A DNA stretch of 6,268 nucleotides from GCA-2717185 sp047517345 (GCA_047517345.1 JAKZTB010000259.1:1-6268), one strand, 5' to 3'. Positions 1 through 6,190 are shown, counted from the first letter of the stretch. The notes: generated from the letters alone by a model not told the origin. Translations and numbers: made by a program.

Positions 1-2
1 TC

Positions 3-80
3 GAAAAGAACGGCTACCTGAGCCCCGCTCAAGCTCGTCAGGCGTGGCACGCCGCGATCTCAATCAGGCCCGCCGCGTGA
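3..80 (+). CDS. C-terminal fragment of an unidentified plus-strand gene
   Basis: An open frame enters from the left edge and stops at TGA (78-80). It reads about 25 residues containing EKNGYLSPAQARQAWHAA and ending in IRPAA. The YLSPAQARQAW stretch is amphipathic and looks like a genuine helical protein tail, and its codons are GC-rich at the third position like the neighbouring genes. No family can be named from so short a piece. It would converge on serA, with 47 bases between the two stop codons. The frame at 44-802 on this strand also starts here but runs antisense through serA and is judged a shadow. Confidence is limited because the gene body lies outside the window. Confidence 0.4.
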   Translation, partial: EKNGYLSPAQARQAWHAAISIRPAA

Positions 81-127
81 GACAAACTTGTGTCCAAGGA
101 ACCGGGTGCGCTACAAATACAAGGCTT

Positions 128-1705
128 TTAAAATGCAAGCTGCTTTACTTGGACGATATTCGACAAGCCGCATACGGCATCGAGTACGGACGGGTTCAAC
201 GGTTGATCTATGTGCAACAATGCGATCGCATCGCCGCCTTCGCTCGATCGTCCGAGATGAAATGTCGCGATGTTGATACCGGCATCGCCGAGTGTCCGGC
301 CCAGATCGCCGATCACGCCCGGCTTGTCGCGATTGGTGATATAGAGCATGTGCGGTGCCAGCTCGGCCTCGATTTCGATACCCTTGACGTCGACGATGCG
401 CGCCCGGTGGCCGCCAAACAGGGTACCGGCGACACTGCGCGACTGGCGCTCCGTTTTCACGGTCAACCGAATCAAGGTTTCGTAGTCTCCCGGCTGCTCG
501 TTCTTGGTCTCTGTCACACTGATATTGCGTTCGCGTGCTATCGACGGTGCACTCACCATATTCACCGCATCCAGCATCGGGCCGAGCAGGCCGGACAACA
601 GCACCGATGCCAGCGGGCGCGTGTTCAGGGTCGCGACGTGTCCTTCGAAATCGATCGTGACGGCGACGACCCCGCTCTCCGTCAATTGCCCGGCAAAACT
701 GCCGAGTTGTTCCGCCAGCGACATATAGGGGCGAAGCTTCGGCGCTTCTTCCGCGCTTACGGACGGCATGTTGATCGCGTTGGTAACGGCGCCGGTCAAT
801 AAATAATCGGCCATTTGCTGCGCGACCTGCAGGGCGACTTTTTCCTGCGCTTCGGTCGTCGCCGCACCCAAATGCGGCGTGCACACCACGTTCTCCCGGC
901 CGAACAAAACGTTTTCGCGCGCAGGTTCTTCGACAAATACATCGAACGCAGCGCCCGCCACGTGCCCGGAATCGAGTGCCGCCGCGAGATCTTCCTCGAC
1001 GACCAGACCGCCCCGCGCGCAGTTGATGATCTGCACCCCGGGCCGCATCTGCGCAATCGCCGCGGCATCGACGATCCCTTTCGTGCTGTCCGTCAGCGGC
1101 GCGTGCAACGAGATAAAGTCGGCGCCAGCGAATAGATCTTTCAATTGCAGCTTCTCGACACCTAGATCGGCGGCCCGCTCCGGCGACAAATAGGGATCGT
1201 GTACGACCACTTTCATGCGCAGCCCATGCGCGCGGTCGGCAACGATGGAGCCGATATTTCCGCAGCCTATTAGTCCAAGTGTCTTCCCCTCGATCTCGCG
1301 TCCCATGAAACGCGACTTTTCCCATCTCCCGGCCTGGGTCGAGATGTTGGCAGCGGGGAGCTGCCGCGCCAGCGCGAACAACATCGCGATCGCATGCTCC
1401 GCCGTCGTCGTGGCGTTACCAAACGGCGTATTCATGACGACGACACCTTTCTTCGTCGCCGCCGGAATATCGATGTTGTCGACCCCGATACCGGCGCGGC
1501 CGATCACTTTCATTCGCTCTGCGGCGGCAAGCACTTCGGCCGTGACTTTCGTCGCCGAACGAACGGCGAGCCCTTCATAGTCTCCGATACGCGTAATCAA
1601 CTCGTCCTGAGACAGGCCGGTCTCGAAATCGACGTCGATGCCGTTCTCTTTAAATATCTCAATCGCTTGCGGGCTGAGCTTGTCCGAAATTAAAACTTTT
1701 ACCAT
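128..1705 (-). CDS. serA: D-3-phosphoglycerate dehydrogenase, long ACT-containing form
   Basis: This cytosolic enzyme catalyses NAD-dependent oxidation of 3-phosphoglycerate to 3-phosphohydroxypyruvate, the committed step of serine synthesis. The 525-residue product shows the expected order: split substrate-binding domain, Rossmann domain (about 100-290) with GCGNIG at 147-152 and an NAD-ribose Asp at 170, then the catalytic set Arg231 (CARGG), Glu260 (VEEP) and His278 (TPHLGA). Residues about 318-445 match the extra allosteric substrate-binding domain of type 1 enzymes, and about 452-525 form an ACT domain (MLYITNRDKPGVIGDLGRTL), the usual serine-feedback site. The length is close to the roughly 530 residues of long forms such as the mycobacterial enzyme. 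The start is supported by the canonical MVKVLISDKLS N-terminus and a modest ACAGGG about 8 bases upstream. It lies 15 bases after the serC stop, so the two are almost certainly co-transcribed. No intrinsic terminator is seen after the stop. Confidence 0.97.
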   Translation of the reverse strand: MVKVLISDKLSPQAIEIFKENGIDVDFETGLSQDELITRIGDYEGLAVRSATKVTAEVLAAAERMKVIGRAGIGVDNIDIPAATKKGVVVMNTPFGNATTTAEHAIAMLFALARQLPAANISTQAGRWEKSRFMGREIEGKTLGLIGCGNIGSIVADRAHGLRMKVVVHDPYLSPERAADLGVEKLQLKDLFAGADFISLHAPLTDSTKGIVDAAAIAQMRPGVQIINCARGGLVVEEDLAAALDSGHVAGAAFDVFVEEPARENVLFGRENVVCTPHLGAATTEAQEKVALQVAQQMADYLLTGAVTNAINMPSVSAEEAPKLRPYMSLAEQLGSFAGQLTESGVVAVTIDFEGHVATLNTRPLASVLLSGLLGPMLDAVNMVSAPSIARERNISVTETKNEQPGDYETLIRLTVKTERQSRSVAGTLFGGHRARIVDVKGIEIEAELAPHMLYITNRDKPGVIGDLGRTLGDAGINIATFHLGRSSEGGDAIALLHIDQPLNPSVLDAVCGLSNIVQVKQLAF

Positions 1706-1720
1706 CGAGAAAACCCTGTC

Positions 1721-2857
1721 CTATTCCGCCGCTGCGGATTGGAAACCTTCTTCATGTGCCCAGTCCAACCAGGGAAGCAGAGCCTCTATATCGGCGGTTT
1801 CGACTGTCGCACCACCCCAGATCCGCAAGCTTGGCGGCGCATCGCGATATCCGTCGATATCGTAAGCAACGGCCTCCTCTTCAAGGCGCTGCGCGATTTG
1901 CGAGGGCATCTGGGTCCCGTCGCCCGGCAATTCCAGACAAATCGACGTACAGGACCGGGTCGCCGGGTCTTTTGCCAGGAAACGCACCCAATCTGTCTTC
2001 TCCACCCACGCAGCAATGGCATTCAAGTTCGCTTGTGAACGCGCGACAAGGCCGTCCAGTCCACCGACGGACTCGGCCCAAATCAAGGAATCGATGCAAT
2101 CTTCGACCGCCAGCATCGACGGTGTATTGATCGTCGCGCCCTTGAATATTCCCTCGTTTACCATTCCACCCTTGGTGAGGCGGAATATCTTCGGCATCGG
2201 CCGCGGCGGGGCAAAGGATTCTAAGCGCTCTACGGCACGCGGCGACAACGCCAACATGCCATGCGCGGCCTCGCCACCGAGCACTTTTTGCCAGGACCAG
2301 GTGACGACGTCGAGCTTCTCCCAGGGCAAGTCCATCGCATAGACCGCAGACGTGGCATCGCACAAGGTCAACCCACCGCGGTCGTCATCGATCCAGTCGC
2401 CATTCGGCACGCGCACGCCGCTGGTCGTCCCATTCCAGGTGAAAATGACGTCACGATCGCCGTCGACCTGTGCCAGGTCGGGCAACAAACCGTAATCCGC
2501 CTCGATATGGCGCACGTCTTCGAGCATCAGCTGCTTGGTCATATCCGTAACCCAGCCGGCACCGAAGGATTCCCACGCCAGCATATCGACACCGCGCGCG
2601 CCCAGCATCGACCACATGGCGATTTCCATCGCGCCGGTATCGGATGCCGGAACGATACCAAGCCGGTATACATCTGGAATCCCCAAGATCGACCGGCTGC
2701 GTTCAATGACCTCGGCCAGTTTCGCCTTGCCCGGTGCGGAGCGATGGGAGCGACCGACCACGGCGCCGGCAAGCACGGACGGATTCCATCCTGGTCTTTT
2801 TGTGCAGGGACCGGAGGAAAAATTCGGGTTGTTCGGGCGAACAGTCGGCATACCCAT
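1721..2857 (-). CDS. serC: Phosphoserine aminotransferase, alphaproteobacterial type
   Basis: This PLP enzyme transfers the amino group of glutamate to 3-phosphohydroxypyruvate, giving O-phosphoserine; it is cytosolic and the second step of serine synthesis. The 378-residue product is a class V (fold type I) aminotransferase. Visible landmarks are the N-terminal NFSSGPCTKRPGW, Asp167 in LCDATSA (expected to pair with the PLP ring nitrogen), and Lys191 in SWQKVLGG (expected Schiff-base lysine). NEGIFKGATINTPSMLAVED and a C-terminal SLRIWGGATVE follow. The sequence differs from E. coli SerC and resembles the divergent form found in Alphaproteobacteria and some archaea. The start at 2857 is preferred over the in-frame Met at residue 3 because AAAGGA lies 7 bases upstream. 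It is the first gene of the serC-serA pair, with its own leader and candidate promoters upstream. A phosphoserine phosphatase is not in the window. Confidence 0.95.
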   Translation of the reverse strand: MGMPTVRPNNPNFSSGPCTKRPGWNPSVLAGAVVGRSHRSAPGKAKLAEVIERSRSILGIPDVYRLGIVPASDTGAMEIAMWSMLGARGVDMLAWESFGAGWVTDMTKQLMLEDVRHIEADYGLLPDLAQVDGDRDVIFTWNGTTSGVRVPNGDWIDDDRGGLTLCDATSAVYAMDLPWEKLDVVTWSWQKVLGGEAAHGMLALSPRAVERLESFAPPRPMPKIFRLTKGGMVNEGIFKGATINTPSMLAVEDCIDSLIWAESVGGLDGLVARSQANLNAIAAWVEKTDWVRFLAKDPATRSCTSICLELPGDGTQMPSQIAQRLEEEAVAYDIDGYRDAPPSLRIWGGATVETADIEALLPWLDWAHEEGFQSAAAE

Positions 2858-2878
2858 TGCCTATTCCTTTCATACAAA

Positions 2879-2903
2879 CCGCGCTAACTGTCCGGCGGCG
2901 CGG
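2879..2903 (-). promoter_or_regulatory. GC-rich leader hairpin next to the serC ribosome binding site
   Basis: Read on the minus strand, CCGCGC (2903-2898) and GCGCGG (2884-2879) are perfect complements around a 13-base loop, and a flanking G-U pair can extend the stem to 7. The stem ends 8 bases before the AAAGGA ribosome binding site (2870-2865) of serC, so it could influence translation or mRNA stability. Alphaproteobacteria are known to carry a conserved 'serC RNA motif' just upstream of serC. Whether this hairpin belongs to it cannot be judged without the covariance model. The surrounding stretch is very GC-rich, so chance pairing is possible. Confidence 0.4.
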
Positions 2904-2911
2904 CGGGCGGG

Positions 2912-2940
2912 AGACTAAGCGGCGCAATGTCTAGGGTCAA
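2912..2940 (-). promoter_or_regulatory. Candidate proximal promoter for serC-serA
   Basis: On the minus strand TTGACC (2940-2935) matches the sigma-70 -35 consensus at five of six bases. It is followed after exactly 17 bases by TAGTCT (2917-2912), a poor -10 with three of six matches. Transcription would begin near 2905, giving a leader of about 48 bases that starts just before the leader hairpin. The strong -35, correct spacing and position support it; the weak -10 argues for dependence on an activator or for coincidence. Confidence 0.35.
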
Positions 2941-2947
2941 CGACCAT

Positions 2948-2966
2948 TATGCTGCATCGCAGCATA
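2948..2966. promoter_or_regulatory. Perfect 19-base palindrome, candidate operator of serC-serA
   Basis: TATGCTGC and GCAGCATA form perfect 8-base arms around a 3-base spacer. The palindrome lies in the 177-base gap between the transporter and serC, centred about 100 bases upstream of the serC start. Relative to the proximal promoter candidate its centre is near -53; relative to the distal one it overlaps the expected transcription start. Both are plausible sites for a dimeric regulator. There is no T-tract on either strand, so an intrinsic terminator is less likely. The regulator is unknown. Confidence 0.45.
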
Positions 2967-2970
2967 CCAA

Positions 2971-2999
2971 TTTATACCGTTTAACTTATTGATATTTAA
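2971..2999 (-). promoter_or_regulatory. Candidate distal promoter for serC-serA
   Basis: In an AT-rich stretch, the minus strand reads TTAAAT (2999-2994), 17 bases, then TATAAA (2976-2971), a five-of-six match to the -10 consensus. The -35 element matches only three of six. GTTAAA occurs twice here (3000-2995 and 2985-2980), repeating with a 15-base period. Transcription would begin near 2964, inside the palindrome at 2948-2966. The AT-richness contrasts sharply with the flanking GC-rich sequence, as expected of a promoter. Confidence 0.35.
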
Positions 3000-3010
3000 C
3001 AAATCGTGTT

Positions 3011-3032
3011 GGAGCTAATATCGGCTCCGATA
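3011..3032 (-). terminator. Possible weak stem-loop after the transporter gene
   Basis: Two mutually exclusive inverted repeats lie just after the transporter stop codon: TATCGG-2-CCGATA (3032-3019) and GGAGC-8-GCTCC (3028-3011). After the second stem the minus strand reads AACACGATTTG, which is not a proper U-tract. It could be a weak terminator, a 3'-end stabilising hairpin, or the point where transcripts from upstream are partly stopped before serC. Confidence 0.2.
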
Positions 3033-3034
3033 CG

Positions 3035-4864
3035 CTAGAGTCCGTAATACCATGGACCGAACAGGCTAAACACGATCCAGAGCAGGAAAATCAAAGGCAA
3101 ACCAGCGCGCACGAAATCGACGAAACGGTAGCGCCCTGGACCCATGACGAGCAAATTTGTCTGATATCCCACCGGCGAGGCGAATGAACAGTTCGCGGCA
3201 AAGACGACAGCGACCGCAAATGGCTCGACGGGTGCGTTCACGGCATGCGCAACGCCGACGGCAATCGGTGTAAACAGGACGGCCGTCGCTTTCGTACTGA
3301 GAACATTGGACAGCAAGGCTACCAACAGAAAAAATTCCGACAGCACCGTGACAACGGAAGAATCGCCGAACGCCAGCAGCATGGACTCGGCAAGGAAGTC
3401 CGCCCCCCCGGACGCTTGCAGCGCCGACCCCAATGCCAATGCCGTGGCGATCAAAAAAACGAGTTGGCGGTCGAGGGCCCGCATCGCATCGCGGACGCTT
3501 ATAACGCCGGTCGCAACCATGGCGACCGCGCCGGTAAGTGCCGTTATCGCAATTGGCATGATCCCCGTCGCCGCGAGCGCAACGACACCGAAGAAAATTG
3601 CGCCGGCCCGCTTCGCGTGATGAGCGGTTGGAATGTTCGCCGCCGACCATTCCATGAGCAGTACATCGTGGTTCCCGCGCAGCGCCTGGATATCTTCGCG
3701 CCGGCCCTGTAGCAACAATTCGTCGCCGGCCTCTAACCGGATTTCCGTCAAACGCCGCCGCAACAAATGGCTGCGCCGTTGTATGCCAATAACGATACAA
3801 TGATGCGCATAACGAAATCGGATCTCCTCCAACGTGCGGCCGATCATACTGGAGCCCGGTTTGACCATCGTCTCCGCGATCATCTGACCGCCGGCGGTCC
3901 AGCGCCCGGCCGCTCCTGATTCATTCGAGAACCGTGGATGCAGCGCCGCCGGATCCGCTTTTGCGACTTCAGCCAAAACATCGCGAGTCGCTGCGACGAT
4001 AAGGATGTCATCAGATTCGAGCGTGATGGTTTCGAATGGCGGCAGAAATGCGCGCTCTCCGCGTTGCACCATCAGGACCATGATTTCGGAAAATTCCGAT
4101 AACCGGCCGCCATCGAATCCCGAATCGTTAAAGTGCGAATCCGGTGTAATCGTGATCTGGGCGATGAATCGCCGACTGTCGCGGGTCAGCGACGACGCCA
4201 TATCTTCGCGGTCCGGCAACAGATAGGGCGCAACGGTAAGAAGGTAAATCAACCCCGATACCGCGAGAACGATTCCCGGCACCGTGAAATCGAAGAAACC
4301 GAACGGCGTTTCGCCAAGCTGCACCAACCCGCTCGAGACCAGCAAGTTCGTGGAAGAACCGATCAGCGTCGTCATCCCCCCCAGCATGGCGGCGAAACTG
4401 AGCGGCATCATGAGGCGGCTGGGGCGTTTTCCGATCCGAAGCGAAATGGCCTGCATGATCGGAATGAAAATGACGACCACCGGGATGTTATTCAGTACGG
4501 CGCTGACGACCAGGACGGTCCCTAACGCCATCACCATCGTGCCCGTAGCGCTGCCGCGCCCGGCAGCGAGTACCATGGCAGCACCCTGATCCAGCGCGCC
4601 CGTTCTTTCCAGCGCGTCGCCGATAACGAGGAGTGCGAGCACCGCAATCAGCGCCGGATTCGCAAATCCCGAGAAAAGCGTTACGGCACCGAGCTGATTG
4701 GTGCCGTCTTCACCGGGTACAGGCACGATGTAGAAAATGACGAGGAGCGCGCAGAGGACGCCAAGCGATGTGACCTCAAGCGGAACCTTCTCCGTCGCAT
4801 ACAGCACGAGCGAAGCAACGATCAAGGCGAAAACCGCCGTCATTTGGAACGTCGCAATTTCCAT
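3035..4864 (-). CDS. SLC13/DASS-family anion transporter with two RCK_C (TrkA-C) domains
   Basis: This inner-membrane protein probably imports a dicarboxylate or sulfate, most likely with sodium. The 609-residue product has two hydrophobic halves (about 8-215 and 418-606) around a soluble insert. The first half carries VSAVLNNIPVV (120-130) and the signature IGSSTNLLVSSG, with the Ser-Asn-Thr type motif at 171-173. The second half carries the equivalent ASPVGYQTNLLVMGPG (TN at 569-570) and LSNVLSTKATAVLF (518-531). The insert shows two RCK_C-like units, about 228-305 (SEIMVLMVQRG, DDILIVAAT) and 320-405 (GRTLEEIRFRYAHHCIVIGI, AGDELLLQG), a domain expected to sense a cytosolic ligand. The start follows a weak GGGGCGG; Met8 is an alternative but has no better site. 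It lies 134 bases after the dehydrogenase, suggesting D-malate or tartrate as cargo. Similarly built proteins are also known as sulfate transporters, which would suit the adjacent serine/cysteine supply genes. Two usually conserved Asn appear replaced by Thr-Lys (524-525). Confidence 0.88.
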   Translation of the reverse strand: MEIATFQMTAVFALIVASLVLYATEKVPLEVTSLGVLCALLVIFYIVPVPGEDGTNQLGAVTLFSGFANPALIAVLALLVIGDALERTGALDQGAAMVLAAGRGSATGTMVMALGTVLVVSAVLNNIPVVVIFIPIMQAISLRIGKRPSRLMMPLSFAAMLGGMTTLIGSSTNLLVSSGLVQLGETPFGFFDFTVPGIVLAVSGLIYLLTVAPYLLPDREDMASSLTRDSRRFIAQITITPDSHFNDSGFDGGRLSEFSEIMVLMVQRGERAFLPPFETITLESDDILIVAATRDVLAEVAKADPAALHPRFSNESGAAGRWTAGGQMIAETMVKPGSSMIGRTLEEIRFRYAHHCIVIGIQRRSHLLRRRLTEIRLEAGDELLLQGRREDIQALRGNHDVLLMEWSAANIPTAHHAKRAGAIFFGVVALAATGIMPIAITALTGAVAMVATGVISVRDAMRALDRQLVFLIATALALGSALQASGGADFLAESMLLAFGDSSVVTVLSEFFLLVALLSNVLSTKATAVLFTPIAVGVAHAVNAPVEPFAVAVVFAANCSFASPVGYQTNLLVMGPGRYRFVDFVRAGLPLIFLLWIVFSLFGPWYYGL

Positions 4865-4936
4865 AACCGCCCCGCCGCCGTATACCGGTTTATCGGTCTA
4901 TAATCGACAATTATTGGTTAACGGACAGTTTCAGGC

Positions 4937-4956
4937 TTGCAAAGCAGTATTTGCAA
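4937..4956. promoter_or_regulatory. Perfect inverted repeat upstream of the transporter, candidate operator
   Basis: The segment TTGCAAAGCAGTATTTGCAA has perfect 7-base arms (4937-4943 and 4950-4956) with a 6-base spacer. It lies 73 bases upstream of the transporter start in the 134-base gap after the dehydrogenase. The sequence between it and the start is AT-rich at 4900-4920 but shows no convincing pair of -35 and -10 elements. A T-N-GCAA type dyad of this length suits a LysR- or GntR-like regulator site; that is inference. It has no T-tract, so it does not look like a terminator. Confidence 0.35.
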
Positions 4957-4998
4957 TGGCGTTTGAACCGGTCATAGCCTTGTGGCTAACGCGGACGG

Positions 4999-6075
4999 TC
5001 AACCGATCGCTTCGACAATCGCGTCGCCGAGTTCGGAAGTGGTCGCTTTCCCACCCATGTCCGGCGTCAAAGGCGCCCCCCGGTTCGACAGCACCGTCTC
5101 AATTGCCTCATAAATCGCGGCACCGGCCTTCGGCGCCCCAACATGCTCCAGCATCATCGCAGCGGACCAGATCTGACCGATCGGATTGGCGACCCCCGTG
5201 CCGGCGATATCCGGCGCGGAACCATGAACCGGTTCGAACATCGACGGATATTCGCGTTCCGGATTGATATTTGCCGAAGGCGCCACCGCAATCGTGCCGG
5301 TCACGCCGGGCCCAAGGTCGGAGAGAATATCGCCGAACAGGTTGCTGCCGACAACCACGTCGAACCAATCCGGATGTTGCACGAAATGGGCGCACAGGAT
5401 GTCGATGTGATACTGGTCGGTCGTCACGTCTGGATAGTCGGTCGCCAGCAGGTTAAAGCGTTCGTCCCAGTACGGCATGGTATGGACGATGCCGTTTGAT
5501 TTGGTGGCGGACGTCAGATGTTTGTTCGGGCGGCTGGCTGCTAAATCGAAGGCGTAGCGCATGATGCGGTCGACGCCTTTGCGCGTGAAAATGTTCTCCT
5601 GCATGACCATTTCCTGCGGCGTGCCTTCATACATCCGGCCGCCGACCTCGGAATACTCGCCCTCATTGTTTTCGCGCACGACAAAAAAATCGATGTCGCC
5701 GGCGACATAACCATGAACCGGTGGCGTAATACCGGGCAGCAAGCGGACCGGACGCAGGTTCACATATTGCTGAAATTCGCGGCGGATCGGGATGAGCAGT
5801 CCCCAGAGCGAGATATGATCGGGAACGCCGGGGAAACCGACCGCACCGAGAAAGATCGAATCGTGGTCGCGAAGCTGCTCCAGCCCGTCTTCCGGCATCA
5901 TCCGGCCGGTCTTGGCGTAGGTTTCGCAGCTCCAATCGTACTCGTCGAACGCCAGCTCGAATCCGTGTTTCCTGCTGGCCGCCTCGAGCGCCTTAATGCC
6001 CTCGGGAACCACTTCCTTGCCGATCCCGTCGCCGGGAATGACCGCAATTCTGAAACGCGCCATAAGGGACCCCAT
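4999..6075 (-). CDS. Tartrate/D-malate dehydrogenase (isopropylmalate dehydrogenase superfamily)
   Basis: This is a cytosolic NAD- and divalent-metal-dependent beta-decarboxylating dehydrogenase. Characterised relatives (TtuC, DmlA) convert D-malate to pyruvate and CO2, oxidise (+)-tartrate, and decarboxylate meso-tartrate to D-glycerate. The 358-residue product shows IAVIPGDGIGKEV at 10-22 and the active-site set Arg98/Arg99 region, Arg108 (NLRPVR), Arg134 (VVRENNEGEYS), Tyr141 and Lys192 (ATKSNG). The metal-binding Asp225, Asp249 and Asp253 (GDILSDLGPG) and the NAD-binding HGSAPDIAGTGVANP (284-298) follow. The IPIRREFQQYVNLRP segment and the IWSAAMMLEH region resemble tartrate/D-malate enzymes rather than LeuB, so leucine synthesis is unlikely. 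The start is ambiguous. The ATG at 6075 has GGGAG only 3 bases upstream. The ATG at 6063 (MARFRIAV) fits usual family N-termini and has GGGG 6 bases upstream. I favour 6063 slightly on family grounds. The transporter downstream is a likely partner. Confidence 0.88.
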   Translation of the reverse strand: MGSLMARFRIAVIPGDGIGKEVVPEGIKALEAASRKHGFELAFDEYDWSCETYAKTGRMMPEDGLEQLRDHDSIFLGAVGFPGVPDHISLWGLLIPIRREFQQYVNLRPVRLLPGITPPVHGYVAGDIDFFVVRENNEGEYSEVGGRMYEGTPQEMVMQENIFTRKGVDRIMRYAFDLAASRPNKHLTSATKSNGIVHTMPYWDERFNLLATDYPDVTTDQYHIDILCAHFVQHPDWFDVVVGSNLFGDILSDLGPGVTGTIAVAPSANINPEREYPSMFEPVHGSAPDIAGTGVANPIGQIWSAAMMLEHVGAPKAGAAIYEAIETVLSNRGAPLTPDMGGKATTSELGDAIVEAIG

Positions 6076-6150
6076 ATTCTCCCAGGATGCCGGACCCTAA
6101 ACGCTTGTCCAGGACATGGGAAGTGCTAGCTACACATAGCGACCATGCGA

Positions 6151-6180
6151 ATTATCCACAGCTAATCACGGCGTTGTAAT
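6151..6180 (-). promoter_or_regulatory. Candidate promoter for the tartrate/D-malate dehydrogenase gene
   Basis: The minus strand reads ATTACA (6180-6175), 18 bases, then GATAAT (6156-6151). The -10 matches five of six consensus bases and the -35 four of six. Transcription would start near 6144, giving a leader of about 70 bases. It is the best sigma-70-like pair in the 115-base gap. The -10 element overlaps a perfect DnaA-box match. Confidence 0.35.
6152..6160 (+). promoter_or_regulatory. Perfect match to the DnaA box consensus
   Basis: TTATCCACA is an exact match to the high-affinity DnaA box. It is a single site with no cluster of further boxes and no AT-rich unwinding element beside it, so it does not mark an origin. 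It overlaps the candidate -10 element of the dehydrogenase promoter, where DnaA binding could affect transcription. A 9-base match can arise by chance. Confidence 0.35.
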
Positions 6181-6190
6181 ACCAGTGAGC

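Noticed and set aside
81..127. Shared terminator between the convergent plus-strand gene and serA
   Set aside because: Only a trivial GACA/TGTC dyad is present, with no GC-rich stem and no T-run.
220..230. GCGATCGC octamers (also near 1387), considered as HIP1-like repeats
   Set aside because: Both occurrences fall in serA codons in a GC-rich genome; two copies do not suggest a repeat family, and the gene content is not cyanobacterial.
44..802. 252-residue plus-strand open frame at the left edge
   Set aside because: It is antisense to the conserved ACT end of serA, has no ribosome binding site and has low-complexity Arg/His composition; it is a shadow.
111..1325. 404-residue minus-strand open frame inside serA
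   Set aside because: It lies in another frame of serA, is rich in Arg, Gly and Cys with no recognisable domain, and is explained by the GC-rich codon use of serA.
2261..2887. 208-residue plus-strand open frame antisense to serC
   Set aside because: It mirrors serC codons, has no domain or credible start signal, and overlaps the serC leader.
2703..2927. Short minus-strand frame overlapping the serC start, considered as a leader peptide
   Set aside because: Its ATG has no ribosome binding site, and the frame runs far into serC with biased Arg-rich composition and no run of serine or glycine codons suggesting attenuation.
4975..4988. TAGCC-4-GGCTA stem after the dehydrogenase stop, considered as a terminator
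   Set aside because: The 5-base stem has no following U-tract and could arise by chance.
4999..6075. 3-isopropylmalate dehydrogenase (leuB)
   Set aside because: The catalytic core is shared, but the IPIRREFQQYVNLRP and GTGVANPIGQIWSAAMMLEH segments fit tartrate/D-malate enzymes, and no leuC, leuD or leuA is nearby.
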